DNA from: Sphingomonas sp. CCH21-G11
GTDB lineage: Bacteria > Pseudomonadota > Alphaproteobacteria > Sphingomonadales > Sphingomonadaceae
Length of the DNA: 64,000 nt
Assembly (NCBI RefSeq): GCF_001555965.1
Contig: NZ_LSHX01000010.1
Location: 1 to 64,000 of the forward strand
Direction of reading: 5' to 3'
The notes below the pieces were generated by a model. It saw only the letters and a list, made by a program, of their open reading frames with translations. It was not told the origin of the DNA and ran no database searches. The position numbers were made by a program, and so were the translations under genes. This document shows positions 34,843 to 44,490 of this stretch, one piece after another; position 1 is the stretch's first letter, and each line of letters opens with the position of its first letter.

Positions 34843-36984
34843 ATGATCGGTGCAGTTCGTAGCCAGAAATTCGGTGCAACGGCATGGGCCATCGTGCTGA
34901 GCGGCGCAGCATTGGCGACTGCGGGAGTCATGGTGGTGACGCCGTCGAGCACCCTGTCCGGCACCGTCGTCACGCGCGCGGATGCGGGTCCCGACCAGAC
35001 GATCGTCCTGCCGCAGACCGAGACGACCCTGACCGGGCGACTGCCGAGCGGGACGCCCATCTGGGCAGTCGTCAAAGGGCCAAGCGGGGTCCAGATTCAC
35101 ACGTCCAGACAGTTGACCACCAAGGTGACGTTCCCCGGGGCCGGTGTGTGGACGTTCGAGCTGCGGACCAAAGGCACCCGCACCGCGACCAGCACCGATC
35201 GGGTCACCGTGACGGTGCAGCCCGCCCCCGAACCCACCCCGGTCGCCAGCGCGACCGTGCCCGCAACGGCGACTGCGCCCTGGCTGGTTCCCCAACGCAT
35301 CAACGCGCTCCGCTTTGCGTCCCGCGAGGGACTGACGACCGTCTGGGGCGATTATTGGGAGAGGACCGAGGACCCGACCTATGTCCTCGAGCAGCAGCAG
35401 ACGCAGGAACTGGGCAATGCCGCCAACGGCGCGAACGCCACCTATGCCGGGCTCGACCTGGGCGACGGGATCGATGGCGTCATGCTGCGCGTCTCGCTGC
35501 CCGCCGGGAGCAGCGCGGTCGAGGTCCGGATGAACTCGGCCACCGGACCGCTGGCCGGCCCGGTCTGCACCATCCCCTCGACCGGCGGCGTCGGTTCCTA
35601 CCGGACCATTCGCTGCGCGGTGGACCCGTCGATCGCGCGCGGTGCGGACAAGACGCTGGCGTTTCGCTTTACCGGCAGCGATCCCGCGCTCCGGTTCAAC
35701 TGGTTCGGCTTCTGGGCGCGCGGCACGGTCCAGCAGATCGATTCGCTGTCGAAGGTCCAGCGAACTGCGGACGCCAATCCGGCGACGCCGGTAACACCGC
35801 AGGCGGGCACGCCCACGCGGACCGAGGCGCTGCTGCCCACGTCCGATATTCCGGCGGCGCGCACCTACGGCAAATGGTCGCCGAGCCAGGCGGGTGATTG
35901 CCCGAAATGGTTGCACGACACCTATTGGGTGCGCGGCGACGACGGCAAGGCCTATCCCACCTGGCACCCGGCGGTCGACTACAACAAGGAAACGGGCGCC
36001 TACTGCACGTTCGGGCATGAGCACGGCAGTGACCCGAAGGGCTCGGCCGTCTTCAATCTCGCCGGAAACCTCGCCTTTGGCTATGTCAGCGAAAACCACG
36101 AACCCAACGCACCCGCGTTGCAGCGCATCGAAGATCATGTCGGCTACAAGGTGATCGTCGCCAACGCATTCCAGCTGTACAACGCTTCCAATCCGGCACA
36201 GACCAAGCGGTGCAGCCTGCTGACGTCGCTCCATGTCGGCACGCATTCGCCCGACGCCTTTGCCAACAGCGCCCATGAGGTGCAAACCGCCGGGCAATGC
36301 GAGGGGCTGGAGCCATTCGCACTTCGCTACTTCACGCTGTTCGGCATTCCCGGCTCGTTCAAGGAACCCGAAGCGGAAGGTTGCGGCCTGGGCGTGTCCC
36401 CCGGGATCGCGCCGAGCCCCGCCAACCAGCCGGTCGGCGGCGTCCATCGCGCCATTCCCAGCGCGGCATGCTTCCTGCGTGGCAGCACGGACGACCAGAA
36501 GCGCCTGGCCAGCAACCGGCTCATCGAATTCTGGCTGACGGGTCTGACCGGGGGATCATTCTATTACACGATCGGCAACCCGTCGCGCTTCTATGATCCC
36601 AGCCTCGTCAACCGTCTGGGGCGCATCGTCGACCTGTGCTATGATCCGACTCATCCCGTCGCGTCGTCGCAGCAATGCCAGGAGACCGTTGCGTCGTCGG
36701 CGTCGCGCATCGGCTTTGACGATCCGCGCTCGAGCTTCCGGGGATCGGTGCATGTCAACACGCACTTCTCGACAATGGCGTTCGCCAATTCGGCGAGCAG
36801 CACGATCTATACCAATGCCTGGGGCCAGAACATGTCGCTGACCCCCGATCCGTCGCGCGGGATCATCTTCCGCCAGACCGTCCCGACGGTCGGTTTCCAC
36901 TACAAGGTGGACGGCCAGGCGAGCCGGGTGCCCAACGTCGATCATTCGGCGGGTGGCCGCAACGGCATCAGGTCGCCGAATTGA
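34843..36984 (+). CDS. Large secreted multidomain protein: PKD-like, CBM6-like and His-rich domains
   Basis: A protein of 713 residues. The ATG at 34843 follows GGGGG and opens a hydrophobic export segment (residues about 10-32). Residues about 45-125 look like a PKD/Ig-type domain (ADAGPDQTIVLPQTETTLTG, FPGAGVWTFELRT). A Pro-rich linker follows. Residues about 155-305 resemble a CBM6 carbohydrate-binding module (GLDLGDGIDGVMLRV, RFNWFGFWARG). The C-terminal 380 residues are unrecognised but rich in His and Cys (CTFGHEHGSDP, EDHVGYK, HVGTHSPDAFANSAHE), suggesting a metal site. Its stop overlaps the next start (TTGA). Confidence 0.7.
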   Translation: MIGAVRSQKFGATAWAIVLSGAALATAGVMVVTPSSTLSGTVVTRADAGPDQTIVLPQTETTLTGRLPSGTPIWAVVKGPSGVQIHTSRQLTTKVTFPGAGVWTFELRTKGTRTATSTDRVTVTVQPAPEPTPVASATVPATATAPWLVPQRINALRFASREGLTTVWGDYWERTEDPTYVLEQQQTQELGNAANGANATYAGLDLGDGIDGVMLRVSLPAGSSAVEVRMNSATGPLAGPVCTIPSTGGVGSYRTIRCAVDPSIARGADKTLAFRFTGSDPALRFNWFGFWARGTVQQIDSLSKVQRTADANPATPVTPQAGTPTRTEALLPTSDIPAARTYGKWSPSQAGDCPKWLHDTYWVRGDDGKAYPTWHPAVDYNKETGAYCTFGHEHGSDPKGSAVFNLAGNLAFGYVSENHEPNAPALQRIEDHVGYKVIVANAFQLYNASNPAQTKRCSLLTSLHVGTHSPDAFANSAHEVQTAGQCEGLEPFALRYFTLFGIPGSFKEPEAEGCGLGVSPGIAPSPANQPVGGVHRAIPSAACFLRGSTDDQKRLASNRLIEFWLTGLTGGSFYYTIGNPSRFYDPSLVNRLGRIVDLCYDPTHPVASSQQCQETVASSASRIGFDDPRSSFRGSVHVNTHFSTMAFANSASSTIYTNAWGQNMSLTPDPSRGIIFRQTVPTVGFHYKVDGQASRVPNVDHSAGGRNGIRSPN

Positions 36985-37769
36985 CGGGGCGCGGAACGAG
37001 CGGCTGGCCCAGGGCCGCGCGTCCCGACTTATCCCGCCGGGCGGTGTTGACGGCAGCGGCCCTGATCGGGGCGCTGCCGGTCAGCCTGATCGCTGCATGC
37101 GGACAAACAGAGCAGGACGGCAGCGCGGGCGACGCCGGCATAGCGTCCGAACAACCGGCTGCGTTCAGCGCCCGGTTCCTCCTTCCGGGTGCGGGCGGGG
37201 TGCGGCTCGACTTCGAGACGGCGGATCGTTTCAGCCTGTCCGCCGACGCCGGGCCAGGCAGCACGATCGTCGCGGACGGCGACATCTATCTCTATGTGGC
37301 GCCGTCGATTGCCTCCGCCGGGAGCGCGCGCCTGCTCCTGCTCGGTCGGCTTGCCCCCGATGCTGCGGGGGCGGACCGGACAAGCGCCAATCCCGCGCTC
37401 AAACCGGCGCGCCTGGACAATGACCGGGCCGAACAGTGGCAGGTGCGAGCGCCGCTCTTCGAAGCCGTGGGTCCCCCCCGCCCTGACGACGGGTCGGGTC
37501 GCCGCTTGATCGTCGCCCGGCTTCCGGAGCTCGCGCTCGCGCAATATGCGGCGGGCGCGCGCCTGTCGGCCGGCATGAACATGAGCCTGTGCGGCGACGC
37601 GGTGGCGCGGCTGATCGCAACCTGGCCTGCCGGCATCGTCGGCAGGGGTCTTGCCGTGCTCGATGATTCTGCGGGGATCCACCTGGAGGGCCCCATCCGG
37701 CCGCTCGCCGCCGCGATCGCCCTTCCCCGCGACATTCCCGTCGAAGATTATCGCATCGGGCCCGCCTAA
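36981..37769 (+). CDS. Lipoprotein, possibly Tat-exported, coupled to the CBM6-like protein
   Basis: A protein of 262 residues using a TTG start that overlaps the previous stop by four bases. The N-terminus has a twin-arginine stretch (DLSRRAVLTAAALIGALPV) directly followed by a lipobox (SLIAAC then G), so it is a probable Tat-dependent lipoprotein anchored at Cys about 40. The mature part (LDFETADRFSLSADAGPGS, RLIVARLPELALAQYAAG) has no recognised domain. The tight coupling says it works with the large secreted protein, perhaps as its membrane anchor; this is inference from the gene arrangement. Confidence 0.68.
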   Translation: MTGRGTSGWPRAARPDLSRRAVLTAAALIGALPVSLIAACGQTEQDGSAGDAGIASEQPAAFSARFLLPGAGGVRLDFETADRFSLSADAGPGSTIVADGDIYLYVAPSIASAGSARLLLLGRLAPDAAGADRTSANPALKPARLDNDRAEQWQVRAPLFEAVGPPRPDDGSGRRLIVARLPELALAQYAAGARLSAGMNMSLCGDAVARLIATWPAGIVGRGLAVLDDSAGIHLEGPIRPLAAAIALPRDIPVEDYRIGPA

Positions 37770-37880
37770 ACGGACACGCGAGCCGGCGCGCTGCCGCCGA
37801 TCCTGTGGAAGGCGCGCCCAATGACTGAACGGCCGGGACCCATATCCGCGTGCGGCATCAACCGCGATGATTTGGAAAAT

Positions 37881-37957
37881 TGGTCGGGGAAAGAGGATTC
37901 GAACCTCCGGCCCCTGCCTCCCGAAGGCAGTGCTCTACCAGGCTGAGCTATTCCCCG
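37881..37957 (-). tRNA. tRNA-Pro (anticodon CGG)
   Basis: A 77-nucleotide cloverleaf on the minus strand. The acceptor stem is CGGGGAA with TTCCCCG, the discriminator is A and the CCA end is encoded. The D-arm carries GCTC/GAGC, the anticodon stem is CTGCC/GGCAG with loop TTCGGGA (anticodon CGG), and the T-arm has GTTCGAATC. It reads CCG codons, common in this GC-rich genome. Confidence 0.97.
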
Positions 37958-37999
37958 ACCGGGGCCGGCCCCTGGCGGGACCGGTCGTTGAGAGCGCGC

Positions 38000-38028
38000 G
38001 CTATAAGCGGGTGGCGCACGCCCCGCAA
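38000..38028 (-). promoter_or_regulatory. Candidate tRNA-Pro promoter
   Basis: On the minus strand TTGCGG (38028-38023) and TATAGC (38005-38000) are spaced by exactly 17 bases and lie about 43 bases upstream of the tRNA 5' end. Matches are partial, but spacing and position are good. Confidence 0.5.
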
Positions 38029-38050
38029 GGGGGGATGCGCCACCAATTGT

Positions 38051-38869
38051 TCAGCGCGCCCGCGGGGCCGCTTCGGACGCGTTTTCCGGCAGGCCGCCGA
38101 GCTCGGTCACGAGCTTGGTATAGGCGTCGAGATAGGCGAGGACGATCACCTGGCCGATTTCGGTATTCTGATAGCCGCCGCCGCCGGCCCCGAACACGCC
38201 GGCCCCGGTGAACAGCCCGCCGCCCGCGCCGAAGCTCAGGTCGCTCTTGCGGGCGTACCCCTCGACCAGCGCCTCTTCCTCGGTCGTCCGTGCATTGACG
38301 ACCGACAGCGTGACATTGGCTTCGCGCTTGCGGATATTGATGCCGCCGATCAGGCCGCCCGCCGCGCCGCCCAGCAATCCGCCGACCAGGCCACCCAGCG
38401 CATTGCCGCCCGAATTGCGATTCGACGACACGATGTCGGGTTGCAGGAAATAGTCCGCGGCGCGCACCTGGCCCTTGCCGAGGTTCGACCCGGCCTGAAG
38501 CTCGCCCTGATCGGCGAGCGCGCGTTCCATCGCCCGGTTCTGGAACGAGCGGCCGCGATTGACGAGCGTGAAGCAGCCCGATTGCTGGACGAAGACGCGC
38601 AGAATCGCCTCCGGGCTGCCCAGGCTCAGTTCGCGCCACCACTGATTGTCGGGCTCGACGATCGCGACGGCACCCAGCTTCTTGGTGCAGCGCGGGATCT
38701 GAGCGGTCGCACGCTCCTGATCGCGGCGGCCGGACGATGCGCCCTTGGTGGTGCCGTCCTTGTTGGTCTTGCCCGAAGACGACGTGGCGGTCTGTGCCTG
38801 CGCAGCGGTCGCCAGCACGGGCGACAGGGCGACCGACAGGGCGGCCGCGGTGGTGAACAAAGCGCGCAT
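38051..38869 (-). CDS. CsgG-like secreted protein with a glycine-zipper segment
   Basis: A protein of 272 residues. The start at 38869 follows GGGGGAG and opens a signal peptide ([20 protein letters not shown], ending QAQ). The body resembles CsgG/HfaB-type proteins ([49 protein letters not shown]). Residues 154-176 form a glycine zipper ([19 protein letters not shown]), often membrane-inserting. It is followed by a Gly-rich stretch and the closing helix [17 protein letters not shown]. There is no lipobox, unlike CsgG proper, and no curli or holdfast genes nearby. The role is therefore open: outer-membrane pore or assembly factor are possibilities. Confidence 0.72.
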   Translation of the reverse strand: MRALFTTAAALSVALSPVLATAAQAQTATSSSGKTNKDGTTKGASSGRRDQERATAQIPRCTKKLGAVAIVEPDNQWWRELSLGSPEAILRVFVQQSGCFTLVNRGRSFQNRAMERALADQGELQAGSNLGKGQVRAADYFLQPDIVSSNRNSGGNALGGLVGGLLGGAAGGLIGGINIRKREANVTLSVVNARTTEEEALVEGYARKSDLSFGAGGGLFTGAGVFGAGGGGYQNTEIGQVIVLAYLDAYTKLVTELGGLPENASEAAPRAR

Positions 38870-39087
38870 CTCGAAGAACTCCCCCTTCACTTCACGGGAC
38901 GCCGCGCCGTCCGTTGCCGGCATGCGTCCCAACCGAATGTCCGTTCGGGCACCACAACCCCACGCGCCGTCAGCCGGACGCACGTCCATTATCAAAGCCG
39001 CCCGTCGCACGTAAGTACAAACCGCGTCGCCGTGGCCCGAAGGGAGGCATTTGGCTTTGCGCGGTTCGGTGCTATCGCGCCGCGATC

Positions 39088-40884
39088 ATGGCCACCGACA
39101 TTTCGCGCATCCGCAACTTTTCGATCATCGCCCATATCGACCACGGCAAGTCGACGCTCGCCGACCGCCTCATTCAACGCACCGGTGGCCTCACCGAGCG
39201 CGAGATGAGTGCGCAGGTGCTCGACAACATGGACATCGAGAAGGAACGCGGCATCACGATCAAGGCGCAGACCGTGCGCCTGGAATGGAAGGGGCATGTC
39301 CTCAACCTGATGGACACGCCCGGCCACGTCGACTTCGCTTATGAGGTCAGCCGCAGCCTGGCGGCGTGCGAGGGCGCGCTGCTGGTCGTCGACGCCGCGC
39401 AGGGCGTCGAGGCGCAGACGCTGGCGAATGTCTATCAGTCGATCGAACATGACCACGAAATCGTGCCGGTCATCAACAAGATCGACCTGCCCGCCGCCGA
39501 ACCCGAAAAGGTCAAGGCGGAGATCGAGGACATTATCGGCCTGGATGCCTCCAACGCGATCCTGGCCAGCGCCAAGTCGGGCATCGGCATCGACGAAATC
39601 CTGGACGCGATCGTCGACCGCATCCCGGCGCCGACGGGCGATCCGGACGCGCCGCTCAAGGCGATGCTCGTCGACAGCTGGTACGACCCCTATCTGGGCG
39701 TCGTCATCCTGGTCCGGGTGATGGCGGGCACGCTCAAGAAGGGCCAGCAGGTCAAGTTCATGCAGGCGGGCACCACCCACCTGATCGACCGGGTCGGCTG
39801 TTTCCGGCCCAAGATCGAGCAGCTGACCGACCTCGGTCCCGGCGAAATCGGCTTCATCACCGCGCAGATCAAGGAAGTGGCGCAGACGATGGTCGGCGAC
39901 ACGATCACCGACGCGAAAAAGCCCGCTGCCGAGGCGCTGCCGGGGTTCAAGGAAGTGCAGTCGGTGGTGTTCTGTGGCCTGTTCCCGGTCGATGCCAACG
40001 ACTTCGAAAAATTGCGCGAGAGCATTTCCAAGCTGCGCCTCAATGACGCCAGCTTCACCTTCGAGATGGAGACGTCAGCCGCACTGGGCTTCGGCTATCG
40101 CTGCGGCTTCCTGGGCCTGTTGCATCTGGAGATCATCCAGGAGCGGCTGACGCGCGAATACGACCTCGACCTGATCACCACCGCGCCCAGCGTCGTCTAC
40201 AAGATCCAGCTGACCCATGGCGGCGGCGAGATCGAACTGCACAATCCCGCCGACATGCCCGATCCCAACAAGATCGAGGAGATCAGCGAACCGTGGATCA
40301 ACGCGGTCATCTATGTCCCTGACGAATATCTCGGCAGCGTGCTCAAGCTGTGCCAGGACCGGCGCGGCATCCAGAAGAACCTGACCTATGTCGGCGGGCG
40401 CGCGCAGATGACCTACGAGCTGCCGCTCAACGAAGTGGTGTTCGATTTTTATGACCGGCTGAAGTCGATCAGCCGCGGCTATGCGTCGTTCGACTATGAG
40501 CAGATCGGCCATCGGCCTGGCGACCTGGTCAAGATGAACATCCTGGTCAACAACGAGCCCGTCGACGCGCTCAGCATGATCGTCCACCGCGACGCAGCGG
40601 AAGCGCGCGGCCGCCACATGTGCGAGCGGCTGAAGGACCTGATCCCCCGCCACCTGTTCAAGATCCCGATCCAGGCCGCGATCGGCGGTAAGGTGATCGC
40701 GCGCGAGACGATCGCGGCGCTGCGCAAGGACGTGACCGCGAAATGCTATGGCGGCGACGCGACGCGCAAACGCAAGCTTCTGGAAAAGCAGAAGGAAGGC
40801 AAGAAGCGGATGCGCGAATATGGCTCCGTGCAGATCCCGCAGGAAGCCTTCATCGCTGCGCTGCGCATGGGGGACGACAAGTAA
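39088..40884 (+). CDS. lepA: Elongation factor 4 (translation GTPase)
   Basis: A protein of 598 residues, the standard length. The GTPase domain shows the P-loop [13 protein letters not shown], the switch-I threonine region [20 protein letters not shown] (G3) and NKIDLP (G4). The LepA-specific C-terminal domain is present ([19 protein letters not shown], ending [11 protein letters not shown]). LepA acts on ribosomes, promoting translation initiation or back-translocation under ionic stress. It is transcribed alone, divergently from the CsgG-like gene with a 218-base gap. Confidence 0.97.
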   Translation: MATDISRIRNFSIIAHIDHGKSTLADRLIQRTGGLTEREMSAQVLDNMDIEKERGITIKAQTVRLEWKGHVLNLMDTPGHVDFAYEVSRSLAACEGALLVVDAAQGVEAQTLANVYQSIEHDHEIVPVINKIDLPAAEPEKVKAEIEDIIGLDASNAILASAKSGIGIDEILDAIVDRIPAPTGDPDAPLKAMLVDSWYDPYLGVVILVRVMAGTLKKGQQVKFMQAGTTHLIDRVGCFRPKIEQLTDLGPGEIGFITAQIKEVAQTMVGDTITDAKKPAAEALPGFKEVQSVVFCGLFPVDANDFEKLRESISKLRLNDASFTFEMETSAALGFGYRCGFLGLLHLEIIQERLTREYDLDLITTAPSVVYKIQLTHGGGEIELHNPADMPDPNKIEEISEPWINAVIYVPDEYLGSVLKLCQDRRGIQKNLTYVGGRAQMTYELPLNEVVFDFYDRLKSISRGYASFDYEQIGHRPGDLVKMNILVNNEPVDALSMIVHRDAAEARGRHMCERLKDLIPRHLFKIPIQAAIGGKVIARETIAALRKDVTAKCYGGDATRKRKLLEKQKEGKKRMREYGSVQIPQEAFIAALRMGDDK

Positions 40885-40945
40885 CCTGACGGTCGCCAAG
40901 CCGGCGAAAACGGGCATCTCAGGCGATCGGCTCCATGGCCTGAGG

Positions 40946-40963
40946 CCCCGGCCTGCGCCGGGG
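40946..40963. repeat. Palindromic repeat (family C variant)
   Basis: CCCCGGC (40946-40952), loop CTGC, then GCCGGGG (40957-40963), followed by CGACATGACGAGTTG. The flanking TGACGAGTTG matches the flank of the copy at 4377-4395, so this is the same family with a changed stem. It lies between the convergent lepA and hypothetical genes. Confidence 0.7.
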
Positions 40964-40992
40964 CGACATGACGAGTTGAGCCCGACAGTCGC

Positions 40993-41385
40993 CTACCTCG
41001 CCGACCGACGTGCCTCGGCGCGGCGGCGCGCGAGGTCGGCAATTCCGTCGCGCCGCTTTTCGAACACGCACTCGCCGAGTTCGCGCTGGACATCGGCCTT
41101 CATCGTCGCCTGCACCGATGGCTCCAGCGCGGGCGTATCCGTCGCGGCGAGGCGTGGTGCCAGCATGCCCGCGCACTGGACAAGCGCGTCGCAGCCGATC
41201 GCGTCGATCGCGCGATCACCTGTCGATTGGCGCGTCTTGCACCGCACCTTGTCCTTCACGATCCGAAAGCTTCCCCGCCAAAGGCCCAGGCGCTTGCCGA
41301 TCACGACAATGTCGTCAGCCTCTTCAGCCTGTGTTTCCTGAAGCGGCGCGGCGACCAGCGCGATCGCCAGCAGCAGTCCGCTCAT
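40993..41385 (-). CDS. Small secreted Cys-containing hypothetical protein
   Basis: A protein of 130 residues whose ATG overlaps the stop of mmsB (ATGA). It starts with a short signal-like helix (MSGLLLAIALVAAPLQ). Four Cys occur in the mature part (VRCKTRQST, IGCDALVQCAG, GECVFEKRR), suggesting disulfide bonds. The C-terminus is Arg-rich. The family is not recognised. As the last gene of the valine-degradation cluster it may be a passenger. Confidence 0.6.
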   Translation of the reverse strand: MSGLLLAIALVAAPLQETQAEEADDIVVIGKRLGLWRGSFRIVKDKVRCKTRQSTGDRAIDAIGCDALVQCAGMLAPRLAATDTPALEPSVQATMKADVQRELGECVFEKRRDGIADLARRRAEARRSAR

Positions 41386-42272
41386 TTCACAATCTTCCCC
41401 GCCAGCATCCGCGCCATCGCGGAGAAATCGCGGCCGCCCTGCCCGGAATCGACCAACTGTTGGTACAGTTCCGCCGCGCGCGCGCCCATCGGCGTATCGG
41501 CACCCGATGACGCGGCCGCCTCCATCGCAAGCCGCAAATCCTTCAGCATCAGCGCGGCGGCGAACCCGCCCTGATAGTCGCGATCAGCCGGCGTTTCCGG
41601 CCCGACGCCGGGGACCGGGCAATAGCTCGTCATCGACCAGCTCTGCCCCGACGAGACCGAGCTGATGTCGTAGAAGCGCTGGAGATCGAGGCCGAGCTTT
41701 TCCGCCAGCCCGAAAGCCTCGCAGGTCGCGACCATCGTCGCGCCGAGCAGCATGTTGTTGCAGATCTTTGCCGCCTGCCCCGCACCATTGCCGCCGGCGT
41801 GGATCACCGCCTTGCCCATGTCGGCCAGGATCGGCTCGGCACGCGCAAAGGCTTCGTCGAGGCCGCCGACCATGAAGGTGAGCGTGCCGGCCTGCGCCGC
41901 CGCGATGCCGCCGGACACGGGCGCGTCGACCGCGGTCAACCCCTTGCCCGCCGCCGCCTCGGCGACCCGGCGCGCGGTATCGACGTCGATCGTCGAACAA
42001 TCGATCAACAGCGCGCCGGTATCCGCTGCACCGAAGACATGATCGCGATAGACCTGTTCGACATGGCGGCCGGCGGGCAGCATGGTGACGACCACCTCGG
42101 CGTCCGCACACGCCGCATCGGCGCTGTCGGCGGGCAGGCAACCCGCGTCCTTCGCGCGCGCGAGTGCGTCGGCGGAGAGGTCGAAGGCGCGGACGTCATG
42201 CCCCGCCTTGGCCAGGTTCGCGGCCATGCCGCCGCCCATGTTGCCCAGCCCGATGAACGCGATACGTGCCAT
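41382..42272 (-). CDS. mmsB: 3-hydroxyisobutyrate dehydrogenase
   Basis: A protein of 296 residues that oxidises 3-hydroxyisobutyrate to methylmalonate semialdehyde with NAD. The dinucleotide-binding motif FIGLGNMGGGMAANLAKAGH, the substrate motif DAPVSGGIAAAQAGTLTFMV and the catalytic Lys about 171 (GNGAGQAAKICNN) are present. The context is decisive: mmsA, an acyl-CoA dehydrogenase and two crotonase-fold genes of valine breakdown are on the same strand. Its start overlaps the previous stop by one base. Confidence 0.92.
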   Translation of the reverse strand: MARIAFIGLGNMGGGMAANLAKAGHDVRAFDLSADALARAKDAGCLPADSADAACADAEVVVTMLPAGRHVEQVYRDHVFGAADTGALLIDCSTIDVDTARRVAEAAAGKGLTAVDAPVSGGIAAAQAGTLTFMVGGLDEAFARAEPILADMGKAVIHAGGNGAGQAAKICNNMLLGATMVATCEAFGLAEKLGLDLQRFYDISSVSSGQSWSMTSYCPVPGVGPETPADRDYQGGFAAALMLKDLRLAMEAAASSGADTPMGARAAELYQQLVDSGQGGRDFSAMARMLAGKIVK

Positions 42273-42532
42273 CAGTCATTCCTCTCACGGGTTTTCCGTC
42301 GCAGCCATCCAGCAAACGCGCCCAGCGCCGCAGGAACGGCAGTTACCGTATAGACGATGCCGGCAAATGCCCAATCCATGCTGTGTGGCACCTCCCCGGG
42401 CAGCAACAGGCCAACTAGCCCACCGGGCACACCGCCCAGCGCCGCGATCAGCAGCGGATGGACCCTGGTCCATCGCGCAAGGCACGCCGCGATCACCGCA
42501 ATCGCGATCAGCAGTCCGGCAACGGCACCCAA
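42272..42532 (-). CDS. Small membrane protein in the valine cluster
   Basis: A protein of 86 residues with a TTG start (no in-frame ATG nearby). Three hydrophobic stretches are visible: AVAGLLIAIAVIAACLA, LIAALGGVPGGLVGLLL and FAGIVYTVTAVPAALGAFAG. It ends in a basic tail. It sits between the enoyl-CoA hydratase and mmsB with overlaps or gaps of a few bases, so it is co-transcribed. Family and function are not recognised; existence rests on hydrophobicity and packing. Confidence 0.5.
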   Translation of the reverse strand: MGAVAGLLIAIAVIAACLARWTRVHPLLIAALGGVPGGLVGLLLPGEVPHSMDWAFAGIVYTVTAVPAALGAFAGWLRRKTRERND

Positions 42533-42536
42533 CTGC

Positions 42537-43313
42537 TCAACGCCCCGTCCAATTCCCCGGCCGCTTCTCGACGAACGCGGTCATGCCTTCCTTCTGGTCC
42601 TCGGTGCCGAACAGCCCGAAGAACAGCCGGCGCTCGAACGCGACACCCTGGGCCAGCCCGGTCTCGAACGCAGCATTGACCATTTCCTTGTTCGCCTTGA
42701 CTGCGAGCGGCGGCATCGCGGCAATGGTGGCGGCGGTCTTCACCGCCTCAGCGACCAGCTCGTCGGCGGCGACCACCCGGCTCACCAGCCCGGCGCGCTC
42801 GGCTTCGGCGGCGTCCATCATCCGCCCGGTCAGGCACATTTCCATCGCCTTCGCCTTGCCGACCGCGCGGGTAAGGCGCTGCGACCCGCCCATGCCGGGC
42901 GAGACGCCCAGCTTGATCTCCGGCTGGCCGAACTTCGCGGTGTCGGCGGCCAGGATGAAGTCGCACATCATCGCCACTTCGCACCCGCCGCCCAGCGCAT
43001 AGCCCGCGACCGCGGCGATGATCGGCTTGCGCGTGCGGGTGAACTGGTCCCAGCCCGCGAAAAAGTCATGGCCGTACATGTCGGCGAAGCCCCGGGTCTG
43101 CATCTCCTTGATGTCCGCGCCCGCGGCGAACGCCTTGGCCGAACCGGTCAGCACCGCGCAGCCGAGCGCCGGGTCGGCATCGAAGGCCCGCATGACGTCG
43201 AGCAGCTCGGCCAGCACCTGGCTGTTGAGCGCGTTCAGCGCCTGGGGCCGGTTGAGCGTGACCAGCAGCACGCCGGGGGCGGGCGTTTCGGTCAAAAGGG
43301 TTTCGTAAGGCAT
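42537..43313 (-). CDS. Enoyl-CoA hydratase
   Basis: A crotonase-fold protein of 258 residues. The oxyanion-hole segment [15 protein letters not shown] and the second one, [18 protein letters not shown], are intact, with the catalytic Glu in [17 protein letters not shown]. In this cluster it likely hydrates methacrylyl-CoA to 3-hydroxyisobutyryl-CoA during valine breakdown. It could also serve fatty-acid oxidation. A family A repeat pair separates it from the next gene upstream. Confidence 0.92.
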   Translation of the reverse strand: MPYETLLTETPAPGVLLVTLNRPQALNALNSQVLAELLDVMRAFDADPALGCAVLTGSAKAFAAGADIKEMQTRGFADMYGHDFFAGWDQFTRTRKPIIAAVAGYALGGGCEVAMMCDFILAADTAKFGQPEIKLGVSPGMGGSQRLTRAVGKAKAMEMCLTGRMMDAAEAERAGLVSRVVAADELVAEAVKTAATIAAMPPLAVKANKEMVNAAFETGLAQGVAFERRLFFGLFGTEDQKEGMTAFVEKRPGNWTGR

Positions 43314-43345
43314 TCAAATCTCCGCACAATGCAGCTTCACAATAG

Positions 43346-43425
43346 CCGTTCGGTTCGAGCGAAGTCGAGAAACGCGAGCCGGGCCGAACCGAAGGACGTT
43401 TCTCGACTTCGCTCGAAACGAACGG
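43346..43425. repeat. Inverted pair of palindromic repeats (family A)
   Basis: A forward copy (43346-43374) and a reverse-complement copy (43397-43425) of the family A unit, separated by 22 bases. The arrangement equals that at 2949-3027. Here it lies inside a co-directional operon, between the 3-hydroxyisobutyryl-CoA hydrolase and enoyl-CoA hydratase genes, where it could attenuate transcription or stabilise the upstream mRNA. Confidence 0.85.
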
Positions 43426-43446
43426 AAGGCAGGGTGCTCTTCGCGC

Positions 43447-44490
43447 TCAACCCGGCGTCCATTCCTGATCGGCTGGCAGCGGCGCGAAGATCTGGTCGAT
43501 CAGGTGGTCGCTCACCGCGTCGGCAGTTGCCGGCTGCCAGCGGGGCGCATTGTCTTTCTCGACGATCACCGCGCGCACCCCTTCGATAAAGTCGTGGCGC
43601 TGGCACACGCGGGTCGCGACCGCATATTCCTGGCGCATCTCGTCTTCGAACGTCGGCATGGTCGCGCCGTCGAGCAGCAGCTTGAGCGAGACCTTCATCG
43701 TCTGTGGCGATTTGGTCCGCAGCGTCGCCAGCGTCTCTCCCGCGAAGTCGCTCGGGTCGCTCTCAAGCGCGGCGAGCACCTCCTCCAGTCGGTCGCTCGC
43801 AAAGAGCCGGTCGATCGCGCTCGCATGCGTAAAGATGCGCGCATGGGCGGGCGGTACCGAAAACTCGTCGAGGATCGCCGCAATGGACTGCGGATCGCGG
43901 ACGATCTGACGCTTCACCTCCTCCAGGATGTCGCCCGACAGATAATGGGTGGCCAGGCCCAGCGCGAGGCATTCGGAGCCGTCCACGCGCGCGCCCGTCA
44001 GCGCCAGATACTGGCCGATCCGCTTGGGCAGGCGCGACAGGTACCAGCCGCCGCCGACATCGGGGAACAGGCCGATGCCGGTCTCCGGCATGGCAAGGCG
44101 GGTGTTGTCGGTCGCGACCTTGAACCGCGCGGGCTGCGAAATGCCGACACCGCCGCCCATGGTGATGCCGTCCATGAACGCCACAACCGGCTTGGCATAG
44201 GTGAATAGCCGGTGGTTCATGCGATATTCTTCGTGGAAGAACGCGCGCGCCGCCACGCCGTCGCCCGCGCCCGATGCGGCGATCATCCGAATGTCGCCAC
44301 CGGCGCAGAAACCGCGGCCCTCGGCATGATCGATCATCACGGCCTCGACCGACGCGTCGTCCTGCCACGCCACCAGCGCCTCGTTGACCGCGGCGCACAT
44401 CTCGGTCGTCAATGCATGGATGGCTTTGGGCCGGTTCAGCCGGATACGCCCGACCTTGCCGTCGAGCTGGGTGAGCACGTCTTCAGTCAT
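43447..44490 (-). CDS. 3-hydroxyisobutyryl-CoA hydrolase
   Basis: A protein of 347 residues, longer than a simple crotonase and typical for the hydrolase branch. Diagnostic stretches are GRGFCAGGDIRMIAASG, FMDGITMGGGVGIS and MPETGIGLFPDVGGGWYLSR. The reaction releases CoA from 3-hydroxyisobutyryl-CoA, feeding mmsB two genes further on. The start at 44490 overlaps the previous stop (ATGA), which fixes it. Confidence 0.9.
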   Translation of the reverse strand: MTEDVLTQLDGKVGRIRLNRPKAIHALTTEMCAAVNEALVAWQDDASVEAVMIDHAEGRGFCAGGDIRMIAASGAGDGVAARAFFHEEYRMNHRLFTYAKPVVAFMDGITMGGGVGISQPARFKVATDNTRLAMPETGIGLFPDVGGGWYLSRLPKRIGQYLALTGARVDGSECLALGLATHYLSGDILEEVKRQIVRDPQSIAAILDEFSVPPAHARIFTHASAIDRLFASDRLEEVLAALESDPSDFAGETLATLRTKSPQTMKVSLKLLLDGATMPTFEDEMRQEYAVATRVCQRHDFIEGVRAVIVEKDNAPRWQPATADAVSDHLIDQIFAPLPADQEWTPG

